Below, in pieces: positions 16,332 through 25,318 of a DNA stretch of 64,000 nt. Under the pieces are notes generated by a model. It did not search any database and had not been told where the DNA came from. It saw nothing but the letters and a program-made list of their open reading frames with translations. The first letter of the stretch is position 1. Every line of letters begins with the position of its first letter. Both the position numbers and the translations under genes were made by a program. The stretch is from Marinimicrobium agarilyticum DSM 16975 (GTDB lineage: Bacteria; Pseudomonadota; Gammaproteobacteria; Pseudomonadales; Cellvibrionaceae), in the NCBI RefSeq assembly GCF_000423345.1, contig NZ_AUHU01000006.1, positions 124,001-188,000 on the forward strand. The letters run 5' to 3'.

Positions 16332-17918
16332 TCACGACTTGGTGTTACCCCGCCAGCGCATCCGGTACAAGTCATGCCGACGATCTTTCAGGTTCTGCAC
16401 GGTACCACTGTTGCGCGCCATGAGCAGTGACTCCGGCCGCAAGTCGGCAAAGGCCACCGTCTCCACATTGGGCGTGGTGTCGGCGGCGATGCCGTCCCGG
16501 GCGAAGGGGAAGTCGCACGGCGTCAGGATACAACTCTGCGCGTATTGGATATCCATATTGGAAACCCCGGGCAGGTTACCGACGTTACCCGACATGACCA
16601 CGTACATCTGGTTTTCCACCGCACGGGCCTGGCAGCAGTAACGCACCCGCAGGTAACTCTGGCGTTCATCCGTACAGAAGGGCACAAACAGGATCTGAAC
16701 ACCCTGATCGGCCAGGTGACGCCCCAACTCCGGGAATTCCGAGTCGTAACAGATCAGAACCCCGATCGGCCCACAGTCGGTATCGATGGCGGTGAGATCG
16801 CTGCCGCCTTCAATATCCCACCAGTAGCGTTCATTTGGCGTGGGGTGGATTTTGGGTTGCTCAAACACGCGGCCATCGCGCAGAAAAATATAAGAAATAT
16901 TTTCAATCCGGCCATTCTCCACGCGGGTGGGATGAGAGCCGGCAATAATGTTGACGTTGTAGCTGAGCGCCATGGTCCGAAAGGCTTCTTTGAGCCGCGG
17001 CGTGTACTTGGTCAACGCCTCAATGGATTCGAACGGCGACAGCTCCTGGTCTTCAATTGACAGCAGCTGCAGCGTGAACAGCTCCGGGAAGACCACAAAG
17101 TCGCTCTTGTAGTCGGCGACCACATCGACAAAGTACTCGATGTATTTGAGAAACTCACCGAAGGAGGTCACCCGCCGCTGCATGTACTGCACCGTGGCAA
17201 TGCGCACCACATCGGGCATGCGCACGCCGTATTTCTTGACCGGCTTCTCGTCTTCCTGGGGAACCTTCGGGTTGTACCAGACCAGATGCGCGGCGTAGTT
17301 CAGGGACTGCTCATCATCGTCCAGGTAATTGGGGATCATGCCAATGACTTCGAAGCCGTTGCGCAGTTGGAACGACAGAACCGGGTCCTTGATCTGTTTG
17401 TGGACCACCTGGTCGATGTAGTTTTCCACCGAGCCGACTTTCTTCAGCCTCTTGGCAAGGTTCGGCATGCGTCCGGCAAACACCACGCCCTTGAGCCCCA
17501 GTGACTGGCACAGCTTTTTGCGCTCGTTGTAGAGCCGCTGCCCGATTCGATAACCGCGGTAGGCGTTGTCGATACAGACTTCCATCCCGTAAAGCCAATC
17601 ACCGTGAATATCGTGGCGCGAGGCAAAGCCGTTGCCGGTGATTTCGTTCCAGCTGTGGGGTTTGAGCGCCAACTCCCCGGAAATGCGGAAGGTCGCGCAA
17701 TAGCCGACCAGCACATCTCCCACCATGACCACGATCTGCCCCTGACGGAAGTTGTTGATCTGCCCCACAATGGCCGCACTGTTGTAGCCTTCCATCTTGA
17801 GCGGGGTATAGACCCGGTCCGCCAACGCCACAATCGCCGGCACATCCGCCAGCGTGGCGTTGCGCACGGTCAGGTGCGCACCGGGTTGCCCCAGCTTATT
17901 GACCTCTTTTTTCGCCAT
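16332..17918 (-). CDS. GNAT acetyltransferase fused to a nitrilase-family amidohydrolase
   Basis: A 528-residue two-domain enzyme. Residues 15-215 form a GNAT domain (acetyl-CoA region around YRGYRIGQRLYNERKKLCQ). Residues 230-510 form a carbon-nitrogen hydrolase with the Glu-Lys-Cys triad visible in FPELFT, EQPKIHPTPNE and VLICYDSEFPE. The fusion is a known architecture of unknown substrate; the two domains could act in sequence on one amine or amide. It follows an MFS gene (59 bp gap) and precedes a membrane protein gene, all on the minus strand. Confidence 0.9.
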   Translation of the reverse strand: MAKKEVNKLGQPGAHLTVRNATLADVPAIVALADRVYTPLKMEGYNSAAIVGQINNFRQGQIVVMVGDVLVGYCATFRISGELALKPHSWNEITGNGFASRHDIHGDWLYGMEVCIDNAYRGYRIGQRLYNERKKLCQSLGLKGVVFAGRMPNLAKRLKKVGSVENYIDQVVHKQIKDPVLSFQLRNGFEVIGMIPNYLDDDEQSLNYAAHLVWYNPKVPQEDEKPVKKYGVRMPDVVRIATVQYMQRRVTSFGEFLKYIEYFVDVVADYKSDFVVFPELFTLQLLSIEDQELSPFESIEALTKYTPRLKEAFRTMALSYNVNIIAGSHPTRVENGRIENISYIFLRDGRVFEQPKIHPTPNERYWWDIEGGSDLTAIDTDCGPIGVLICYDSEFPELGRHLADQGVQILFVPFCTDERQSYLRVRYCCQARAVENQMYVVMSGNVGNLPGVSNMDIQYAQSCILTPCDFPFARDGIAADTTPNVETVAFADLRPESLLMARNSGTVQNLKDRRHDLYRMRWRGNTKS

Positions 17919-17977
17919 ACTTCATCGGTCCTTACCGTTAACAGACATTATGTCTTCGAATTTCCAGGAGAGGGGCG

Positions 17978-19381
17978 TCAACCGCTCACCTCTTTCAATG
18001 TCAAACCATACACGGCCGCCACCAGCGACATGCCGCCGAGCAGCGCAATGACGCCGGGCACACCGATCCAGACGGTCAGCAACCCAACGGCCCCGAGCAC
18101 CAGCATCGCCAAACCGATGACGGTGTTGCTGACCGCCACATACTGAGCCCGATTCTCACCAGTGGCCATGTCCACCAGGTAGACCTTTCGTGCCAACCGG
18201 GCGCCACCGTGGCAGATGCTGATACCAAAAAAGAGCAACCCGTGGAGCCAGGGCGATGCCAACAGAGCGCCGTCCCACCAGGCCAGCGCCGCCGTCAAGG
18301 CACACAAAAGAGCAGCCCCCAGAGACGCCCAGAACATGGCCCAGCGGCTGGAGCGATCGCTGAGCCGCCCCCACACCGGAGAGCTCAAGCTCGCGGCCAG
18401 ACCACTGGCAATAATCATCAGCCCCAGGCCAGCGGCACCGCTGCCGGCCCGCTCCTGTGCCAACAGGACAAAAAACGGCGGCACCAACGCAATACTCAGC
18501 AACAACCCGCGGGCCAGCACAAAGCGCCGAAACGCCCGGTCGGTCAGTAGAATCCCCAAGCTTTTCAAGGCCACCGCCAAGGCGTTGCCGCCGCCTTCGG
18601 TCGCCCCCGGCTCCTCCTGAATACGGGTGAACGCCACCAGCGAAAACAACCATAACAGGGCCGCGGCGGCAAGAAAAAAGGTCAGGTTGACCCCCTCTGT
18701 GGCGAACTCCGCATACACCCCAACGCCGAATGTCGCCACTCCAGCAGCACTGGCACTGTACCCCATCAGGGTGCCACGACGGGTTTTGGAGACGGTTTTG
18801 CCGAGCACATCCTTGGCCGCCACGGAACAGAAGCCGCGGGCAACACTATAGACGATCAATAACCCCACGATCGCCCACCCCACTTGCGATGCCTCCAGAA
18901 ACCCGGCCGCCGAGGCCATCCCGGCCAGCGACAACATCGAGAGCAACGCGCCCAGTAGCCACACCACCTTGCGCCGGGCGAGGCGTCGAATATAGGCCGC
19001 CACCACCAACTGAGGCACCAACACGCCGGCCTCCCGAATGGGCACAAGGAACCCGGCAAAACCGGAAGAGGCCCCGGCCGCCCCGATCAACCAGGGAAGG
19101 ATCAGGCGTGCACTGGAAAGCTCATCAGCGATTTTGCTGAGGGTGTTGGCCACCAGATAGGCAAAAAAGTTGCGGGGTTGATGCCGGCAGGCGCCATCGG
19201 GGATGTCCTTGCAGACGCGGGCATCCTCGTCGTCGCTCAACTGCTCATAAATCCGGCTCAGGCGCGGGTAATCGGGGTACAGCACTTCCCGCTCGGAGGA
19301 CGGCTCTCGGCTCACAGGTATTCGGTCTCGTTGATGGTTCACAGACAATGACAGTATGGCCCAGTATCCCGACTTCGCCAT
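17978..19381 (-). CDS. Major facilitator superfamily transporter
   Basis: A 467-residue protein with roughly twelve hydrophobic segments after a long hydrophilic N-terminus of about 85 residues. MFS loop signatures include RRLARRKVV between segments 2 and 3 and GRLSDRSSRW in the second half. No ribosome binding site decides the start: the ATG at 19381 is used, and a GTG at 19342 is possible. It is divergent from cti, with 83 bp between the starts. Its operon partner is probably the GNAT-nitrilase, suggesting a shared substrate. Confidence 0.85.
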   Translation of the reverse strand: MAKSGYWAILSLSVNHQRDRIPVSREPSSEREVLYPDYPRLSRIYEQLSDDEDARVCKDIPDGACRHQPRNFFAYLVANTLSKIADELSSARLILPWLIGAAGASSGFAGFLVPIREAGVLVPQLVVAAYIRRLARRKVVWLLGALLSMLSLAGMASAAGFLEASQVGWAIVGLLIVYSVARGFCSVAAKDVLGKTVSKTRRGTLMGYSASAAGVATFGVGVYAEFATEGVNLTFFLAAAALLWLFSLVAFTRIQEEPGATEGGGNALAVALKSLGILLTDRAFRRFVLARGLLLSIALVPPFFVLLAQERAGSGAAGLGLMIIASGLAASLSSPVWGRLSDRSSRWAMFWASLGAALLCALTAALAWWDGALLASPWLHGLLFFGISICHGGARLARKVYLVDMATGENRAQYVAVSNTVIGLAMLVLGAVGLLTVWIGVPGVIALLGGMSLVAAVYGLTLKEVSG

Positions 19382-19464
19382 TTGATGTAAACCGCGCCCC
19401 AGAGTGGAACCGCTCGCAACTGGTATACTCCAAGGCGACCTCCATTTTTAACCCAGGACCCCAC

Positions 19465-21807
19465 ATGCCCCGCCCACGCTGGCTCTCCAGAGGAACCCTG
19501 GCCGCACTCGCACTGATTGTCATAGGCTGCAGCACTATTGGCCACCAGTGGTGGAATGACCACTACGGCGAGCCCGAGCCGCGGGAAGTCTCATCCACGT
19601 CCGCGGATGACCGCTTCCAAGGCACCATCAAACCTCTGCTCGAACACCGCTGTACGGTCTGCCACGGCTGTTACGACGCCCCCTGCCAACTGAAAATGGA
19701 AGCCCGGGAAGGACTGTTTCGGGGCGCGCATCAAGAAAAGGTGTACGACGGTACCCGCCTGCTCGGCGCCGAAGTAACGCGACTGTTCGAGGATGCCGAG
19801 ACCACCGCCCAGTGGCGTGAAAAAGGTTTCTATCCCGTGATCAACGAACGCCGCCAGGATGCCGACAGCAACATTGAGGCGAGTGTGCTCGCGCAGATGC
19901 TGCAGTTGAAGCGGCGCCACCCTTTGCCGGCCCAGCGGGTCCTTCCCGACAGTTTTGACTTCTCCCTCAACCGGCAATGGCAGTGCCCGCGCATAGAAGG
20001 CTTCGACGACTATGCCAAGGATTATCCGCTGTGGGGTATGCCCTACGGGTTGCCAGGCCTCGCCGAGGATGAACACAACACCCTGATCCAGTGGCTCAGA
20101 GACGGTGCTCCCGCCGGGCCTCCCACGCCGCTAAGCCAGACGCTGAAAGCGTCGGTGTCGGACTGGGAAACCTTCTTCAATGGCGATAGCCTGAAAGCAC
20201 GATTGATGAGCCGCTACCTGTACGAACACCTTTTCCTGGCGCACCTGCACCTGGGCGACACGCCCGAGGCCTACTTCAAACTGGTCCGTTCCCGCACACC
20301 GCCGGGCGCGCCGATCGATCGCATCAGCACCCGCCGCCCCTTTGATGACCCCGGCACCGACCGGGTCTACTACCGGCTTTGGCGGGACCCGAGCAGCATT
20401 GTGGCCAAAAACCACCTGCCTTACTCACTCACCGACGCCCGCCGGGAGCGTTGGCGACAGTGGTTCCTTGAGGCCGACTATCGCGTCTCCCGGCTGCCGG
20501 GTTACGAGCCTGAACAGGCCGCCAACCCGTTCGAAACCTTTGTCGACCTGCCGGTGGAGAGCCGCTACCGGTTCCTGCTGGATGAGGCGGAATTCACCAT
20601 CATGAACTTCATCAAGGGGCCGGTCTGCCGGGGGCAGGTGGCGCTGAACGTGATTCAGGACCACTTCTGGGTGAGCTTTGTAGACCCGGAGTACAGCAGC
20701 GACGAAATGGACGCCGAGTTTCTGGCCAAAAACAGTGACCACCTCAAGTTGCCCGCCGGCGTCGGCAACACCTGGCGCCCCCTGAGCAACTGGCACCGCT
20801 ACTCCCAACTGCAGAAAGACTACCTGGCCGCGAAGGCCACCTACCTTTCCCACAAATTGGGTGAGCGTGTTCCCCTGACGATGGCAATGATCTGGGACGG
20901 AGATGGCCACAACCGCAATGCCGCCCTGACAATCTTCCGCCACACCGACAGTGCCAGTATCCACAAAGGGTTCATCGGCCAGCCACCAAAAACCAGTTGG
21001 GTCATCGACTACCCTCTGCTCGAACGCATCCATTACCTACTGGTGGCCGGCTTCGATGTCTACGGCAACACCTCTCACCAGCTGCTCAGTCGGCTTTACA
21101 TGGACTTCCTGCGCATGGAGGGGGAAATGAATTTTATCAGCTTCCTGCCCGATGCCAGACAAGAGCCGACAATTTCCCACTGGTATCAAGACGCGGAAAA
21201 GGAACTGCGGGAGTACCTGAATATCTATCGGGGCAATCTGAACGTTCGCACCGGCCTTGCGTTTGATGGCGGCAACGCCCAGCAGCAGCTCTACCGTCAC
21301 CTGTCGAACCGGTTGCAGCCGGTACTCGACCGAAGCCACTCGGTGGCGGCTCTAGAGCTCAACGACGCGTCAAAAACAGCCTTGGCCCGCCTGAATCAGA
21401 CCCAGGGCCAACCGCTCACCCTGCTGCCACCAACCACCGTCATCTATATCCCGCAAAAGGCACTGCTCACGCTGACCCACAACTCCGCCTACAGCAATCT
21501 CTCATCCATGTTCTCCGAGCAGGCCCGGCGGCTGCCCGACGAGGACAGCCTGACCATCGCCGGTGGTGTGATCGGCACCTATCCCAACAGTTTTCTGATG
21601 ATGAACGAGCGGGATATCCCGGCGTTTGTTCAGGCCATTGAATCCCTTAAAACCGAGGCCGATTATCGTCGGCTGAAGGACCGCTACGGCGTGCGCCGGG
21701 GCGACCCGAACTTCTGGGACATCAGCGATGAAATTCACACGCTCTACCGCCGGCGCGCTGGCGTGGCGGCTGGCCTATTGGACTACAACCGTTTGGAAAA
21801 CCGTTAG
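19465..21807 (+). CDS. cti: Fatty acid cis/trans isomerase Cti
   Basis: A 780-residue periplasmic haem protein that isomerises cis-unsaturated fatty acids of membrane phospholipids to trans as a fast response to solvents, heat or salt. I start at the ATG at 19465 because it gives an N-terminal signal (TLAALALIVIGCS) directly; an upstream in-frame extension to 19348 is unlikely. The c-type haem motif is C63-T-V-C66-H67 (HRCTVCHGCYDAPCQLK), typical of the family. The length fits. The gene is monocistronic and convergent with the EAL gene. Confidence 0.95.
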   Translation: MPRPRWLSRGTLAALALIVIGCSTIGHQWWNDHYGEPEPREVSSTSADDRFQGTIKPLLEHRCTVCHGCYDAPCQLKMEAREGLFRGAHQEKVYDGTRLLGAEVTRLFEDAETTAQWREKGFYPVINERRQDADSNIEASVLAQMLQLKRRHPLPAQRVLPDSFDFSLNRQWQCPRIEGFDDYAKDYPLWGMPYGLPGLAEDEHNTLIQWLRDGAPAGPPTPLSQTLKASVSDWETFFNGDSLKARLMSRYLYEHLFLAHLHLGDTPEAYFKLVRSRTPPGAPIDRISTRRPFDDPGTDRVYYRLWRDPSSIVAKNHLPYSLTDARRERWRQWFLEADYRVSRLPGYEPEQAANPFETFVDLPVESRYRFLLDEAEFTIMNFIKGPVCRGQVALNVIQDHFWVSFVDPEYSSDEMDAEFLAKNSDHLKLPAGVGNTWRPLSNWHRYSQLQKDYLAAKATYLSHKLGERVPLTMAMIWDGDGHNRNAALTIFRHTDSASIHKGFIGQPPKTSWVIDYPLLERIHYLLVAGFDVYGNTSHQLLSRLYMDFLRMEGEMNFISFLPDARQEPTISHWYQDAEKELREYLNIYRGNLNVRTGLAFDGGNAQQQLYRHLSNRLQPVLDRSHSVAALELNDASKTALARLNQTQGQPLTLLPPTTVIYIPQKALLTLTHNSAYSNLSSMFSEQARRLPDEDSLTIAGGVIGTYPNSFLMMNERDIPAFVQAIESLKTEADYRRLKDRYGVRRGDPNFWDISDEIHTLYRRRAGVAAGLLDYNRLENR

Positions 21808-21837
21808 CGAACCATTGAATACCGGCACGCCTGGTCA

Positions 21838-23562
21838 CTAGGGCTCTGGCGGTCGATAAGCGGCAGACCAGGCCATGAACGTGGACGCGGGCATGGCTTT
21901 GGCAAAAAGAAAGCCCTGGGCCAAGTCACAGCCTAGCGTTTGCAAAACTCGGAACTGGGCTTTGGTCTCGACGCCTTCCGCGGTCACCGTCAACTCCAGA
22001 GCGTGTCCCATATCAATCATACAACCGAGCAACTTTCTGGCCCGTTCGTCGGTGTCGATACCGACCACGAAAGCGCGATCAATCTTGATGCCCGTAATGG
22101 GCAGACGACGCAGATAATCAAATGACGCAAAGCCGGTTCCGAAGTCATCAATGGTGACTTTGAAACCGTAACCACGCAGCTTTTCAATAGCCCGCCTGGC
22201 CGCCTCCAGATTCTGGATCAAAGCGCTTTCGGTGACTTCGATTTCCACCAATGCGGGGTCGATATCGCAGCGGCTCACCAGGCGTTCAATAAAATTCAGT
22301 AATCGATCATCCACCAGATTTCGGGACGAAAAATTGATGCTGGTGGGGCGCCGGAACTGGCGAAGAAACTCGCAACCCTGCTGGCTGACGAACTCCGTAA
22401 CCGGAGCGATCAGTGTGGTGTTTTCCACCTTGGGCATAAAGAGGTCGGGAGGAATCATTTCCCGAGCACCGTCGCGCCAGCGAATCAGGCATTCACAGCC
22501 ACCCAGGGCGCCATCTCGAACCCGGACCTTGGGTTGATAATGCAGTTCGAACTCGTTGCGGTCCAGTCCCTGGCGCACGCGCGCGATCAGATGAATATTG
22601 TCTCGTGTTTTCTGCTTCAAGGCCGGCTCATACCGACAGTAACTGATGCGCCGCTCCAGGGCCGCAAACAACGCAATGCGCGCTTCGCTCAGCAGCGCAT
22701 CCAGGCACTGGCGGTAGTGATCTAGACCATGGCGGTAATGATCGGGCTCCGCGGGCGGCGAACTGCCGCCGGTGGTACTGGCGCCGAGCGCCAATTGCAC
22801 TCGCACGGGGACCCCTTTGACCTGCAGGTTTTCCTCCCCGGCTTCAATGATCGAGCGCACCAGCGTCGAGAGTCGGACGTCGCCACAATCTTTCAGGGGA
22901 ATGGCGATTTCAGAAATGCTGAAACGATAGACGTTACCGAGCGGTTCCACCAAATGCTTGAGCCGCTGTCCCAGGCGGGAGATCAGTTCATCCGAAGCGT
23001 CTGCTCCCATCGCTTCCAGGATATCGGTAGCATCGCTCACCCGCACGATCAACAGGCTCAGGGGCTCACGCCGGGCATAGCTATCGATCAGCCAGCGCTG
23101 CAGGTCCTGCTCCAAAGCCACCTGGTTGGGCAGAGCAGAGCGCGGGTCGGTGCGAACAATCTGCTCACGCTCGCGAAACGCGCGGCGCAGGGACTGAAAC
23201 AACCAGCCAGCCACTCCACCGATGACCAGGTACAACCCCACCCTCAGCACCCAGTTGAACACCGGCTGCGAGACGCCGCGCTCGACGTCCAGGGGCATAG
23301 CAGCCATCAGAGCCCCCGCCAACAAGGCCGAAAACAGGCCTCCGGCCAGACCGAACCAGGCCGCCGAAAACAGGACGGGAATCAAAATCAGATAGGGATA
23401 GGCGTAGGCCGTGCCACCGGTGCGGTACACCACGTAGGTCGCCGCCGCCAACATGACGGTCACCGCCAAAAGGCACCAGGGAGTGCGGGCCGCCAAGGGC
23501 CAGTCCAGCAACTGATAGAAATGCCAGTCCTCGGACCGATTCCATGCCAGGGATCGATTCAT
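21838..23562 (-). CDS. Membrane-anchored EAL phosphodiesterase with degenerate GGDEF domain
   Basis: A 574-residue protein started at 23562, where AGGAGG is nine bases upstream; an upstream ATG sits directly on that site. The first 140 residues hold hydrophobic segments of an MASE-like sensor region. Then comes a GGDEF-like domain (RTDPRSALPNQVALEQDL) without a GGDEF motif, so no cyclase activity is expected. The C-terminal EAL domain retains catalytic residues: the motif is ECL instead of EAL, followed by DDFGTGFASFDYL and TAEGVET. It probably hydrolyses c-di-GMP. It lies downstream of an XRE gene, with a shared-type operator about 240 bp before its start. Confidence 0.9.
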   Translation of the reverse strand: MNRSLAWNRSEDWHFYQLLDWPLAARTPWCLLAVTVMLAAATYVVYRTGGTAYAYPYLILIPVLFSAAWFGLAGGLFSALLAGALMAAMPLDVERGVSQPVFNWVLRVGLYLVIGGVAGWLFQSLRRAFREREQIVRTDPRSALPNQVALEQDLQRWLIDSYARREPLSLLIVRVSDATDILEAMGADASDELISRLGQRLKHLVEPLGNVYRFSISEIAIPLKDCGDVRLSTLVRSIIEAGEENLQVKGVPVRVQLALGASTTGGSSPPAEPDHYRHGLDHYRQCLDALLSEARIALFAALERRISYCRYEPALKQKTRDNIHLIARVRQGLDRNEFELHYQPKVRVRDGALGGCECLIRWRDGAREMIPPDLFMPKVENTTLIAPVTEFVSQQGCEFLRQFRRPTSINFSSRNLVDDRLLNFIERLVSRCDIDPALVEIEVTESALIQNLEAARRAIEKLRGYGFKVTIDDFGTGFASFDYLRRLPITGIKIDRAFVVGIDTDERARKLLGCMIDMGHALELTVTAEGVETKAQFRVLQTLGCDLAQGFLFAKAMPASTFMAWSAAYRPPEP

Positions 23563-23800
23563 GCGCGCCATCCTCCTGTTGGCCAAAACACGCGAGGAAC
23601 CCTCCCGGGCGGCGGCGAACGCATCCAGGCTGTTCCTGTTTACCTAGTTCTAGTCTAGTTACCGCCCGTCATTTCGCAAGATGCTACATCACAGCCGAGC
23701 GCGCCGGATCGCAAGCCAAGGCCCCCAGAGTGCCGACATTGATCGACGGCGTGCTTGTCCTGTGACAAGGACTTAAGTGCCATTCAAGTTAGGAGTGTAG

Positions 23801-23817
23801 TATCTGTTTTTCAGATA
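23801..23817. promoter_or_regulatory. Palindromic operator TATCTG-N5-CAGATA (site 2)
   Basis: Perfect palindrome with arms TATCTG and CAGATA around TTTTT. The arms and spacing are identical to the site at 24182-24198 in front of the XRE gene. It lies between the XRE gene stop and the EAL gene, upstream of the latter. Confidence 0.7.
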
Positions 23818-23853
23818 TTCAACTGCGGAGGAAGGCGTCAATCAGGAAGGGGG

Positions 23854-24129
23854 TCATTCTCTCTCACTCTGAGCGTGTTCATAGCACTCCGCCAAGTGAC
23901 GCTCGAAACGCCCGACCAGGGTTCTCAAATTGATCCCGAACACGTGGCACAAGTCCCTCAGCTGTATCAGGTCAAGGCGGCGAACACCGCGCTCAACGTC
24001 ACTGATGAACGACTGGGGACGCCCGAGGGCCTGGGAACACTGAGCCTGGGTCAGGCCGGACTCTCCGCGCAATTCCCTGAGCACCTCAAGCAACACTTTT
24101 GTTTCCGTTTTGTACAACGATTTGGACAT
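23854..24129 (-). CDS. XRE-family transcriptional regulator
   Basis: A 91-residue DNA-binding protein; the Cro/C1-type helix-turn-helix spans about residues 13-67 (SGLTQAQCSQALGRPQSFIS then DVERGVRRLDLIQLRDLC). A short C-terminal tail has no sensor domain. A perfect TATCTG-N5-CAGATA palindrome lies 53 bp before its start and a second one just after its stop, so it likely regulates itself and the EAL gene downstream. Confidence 0.88.
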   Translation of the reverse strand: MSKSLYKTETKVLLEVLRELRGESGLTQAQCSQALGRPQSFISDVERGVRRLDLIQLRDLCHVFGINLRTLVGRFERHLAECYEHAQSERE

Positions 24130-24181
24130 GGCTCCCTACCAGGCTCGTGAGCGGGGGGCCAATTTATCGCTACCGACTCCA

Positions 24182-24198
24182 TATCTGATTAACAGATA
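24182..24198. promoter_or_regulatory. Palindromic operator TATCTG-N5-CAGATA (site 1)
   Basis: Perfect palindrome with the spacer ATTAA, 53 bp upstream of the XRE start codon on the minus strand, a position suited to autoregulation. The rest of the 295-bp gap to mtfA shows no gene. Confidence 0.75.
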
Positions 24199-24424
24199 CG
24201 AGATCGCTTTACCGCTTTGCATGAAAATGATGCCATTAACGACAAATGCGACAAGACTCCGCCCCGTCAACAACGATTAGGCAAAGAAGAAAATGGGCAC
24301 ACAAGACACCGTGACAGATACATAGACCACTGCAAATCCTCCCGCTCACAAAAGCGGCGGCGCGATGGTCGCGTACTGTCTGTTTATAGTATTGATCCGA
24401 GCGTGGCGCCACCGGCGAAGCGGA

Positions 24425-25291
24425 CTAAACGAACCAGCCGGCGGGATCCAGACGATAGAAACGCCGAAGCTGCTCGTAAACGGCGGGATAAGCCGATACC
24501 AGAGTTTCCGGATCGGTGAAAAAAACCTCGGAAATGACCGCGAAAAACTCTTCCGGGTTGGTGCCGGCGTAGGGATCGATCGATACCTGACTCAACACTT
24601 CTCCCTGTGTCAGGCCTGGCCGGGACAGTGCGGCGCACAAATGATCATAAGCGGACTGCATGACCTTCGCCCAATCGCCCAGTTGCACCTGATCCAGCAA
24701 TGGCGGCGTACCATTCATGACGCCATCTCGCCCATCGAGCTGATGCGCGTATTCGTGAATCACCAGGCAGTGACTGTCGTGGCCGCGCAGATCCTGCTCA
24801 ATATCGGACCAGGACAGCACCACTTTGCCCTGCTCCCAGGACTCGCCCAAGAGTTCGTGCCGCTCATAGCTGACCACGCCCAACTCATTGACCACTTCGC
24901 CCTCGCGTACGAAGGCGTCGGGGTAGAGCAACACCACGGGAAAGCCCGACCACTGCATCCGGCCCCGACCGGTGTTCATCAGCGCCGCCTGTGCCAGCGT
25001 CAGCACTTTCATCGGCTCAGTGACGGCCAGGCCGTTGCAGCCGTAAAAATCGGTGTGGGCCACCATGACCTGAAGTTGCCGGTGCAGGGCAACCCGGACG
25101 GTCTCGGGGAGGTAGGGGTAAAGCCACCAACGGTCGCTCAACCACTGCTGCCAGGTCGCGGGCAGGGGTTTGGTTGCCTCCGCGCGGCGGCGGCGATAGC
25201 GCCACACCGGCCCAAACACCAACACCGAGACAACCACCACCGTCACCACAAAAAGCCAGAAAAGCGCCACGCCTTGCCTCCCATTTTTCAA
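24425..25291 (-). CDS. mtfA: MtfA-family zinc peptidase
   Basis: A 288-residue protein with a zinc-metallopeptidase motif H179-E-Y-A-H183 (HEYAHQLD) and a downstream Glu in NPEEFFAVISEVFF that can be the third ligand. E. coli MtfA is a cytoplasmic aminopeptidase that binds the glucose repressor Mlc (DgsA). This version has an N-terminal membrane segment (VALFWLFVVTVVVVSVLVFG), as many proteobacterial homologues do, so it is probably membrane-attached. Whether an Mlc partner exists here is unknown. It is on the same strand as hemN, 27 bp after it. Confidence 0.88.
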   Translation of the reverse strand: MKNGRQGVALFWLFVVTVVVVSVLVFGPVWRYRRRRAEATKPLPATWQQWLSDRWWLYPYLPETVRVALHRQLQVMVAHTDFYGCNGLAVTEPMKVLTLAQAALMNTGRGRMQWSGFPVVLLYPDAFVREGEVVNELGVVSYERHELLGESWEQGKVVLSWSDIEQDLRGHDSHCLVIHEYAHQLDGRDGVMNGTPPLLDQVQLGDWAKVMQSAYDHLCAALSRPGLTQGEVLSQVSIDPYAGTNPEEFFAVISEVFFTDPETLVSAYPAVYEQLRRFYRLDPAGWFV

Positions 25292-25318
25292 TGGAGAGCA
25301 TTGTACACGGCGCGGGCA

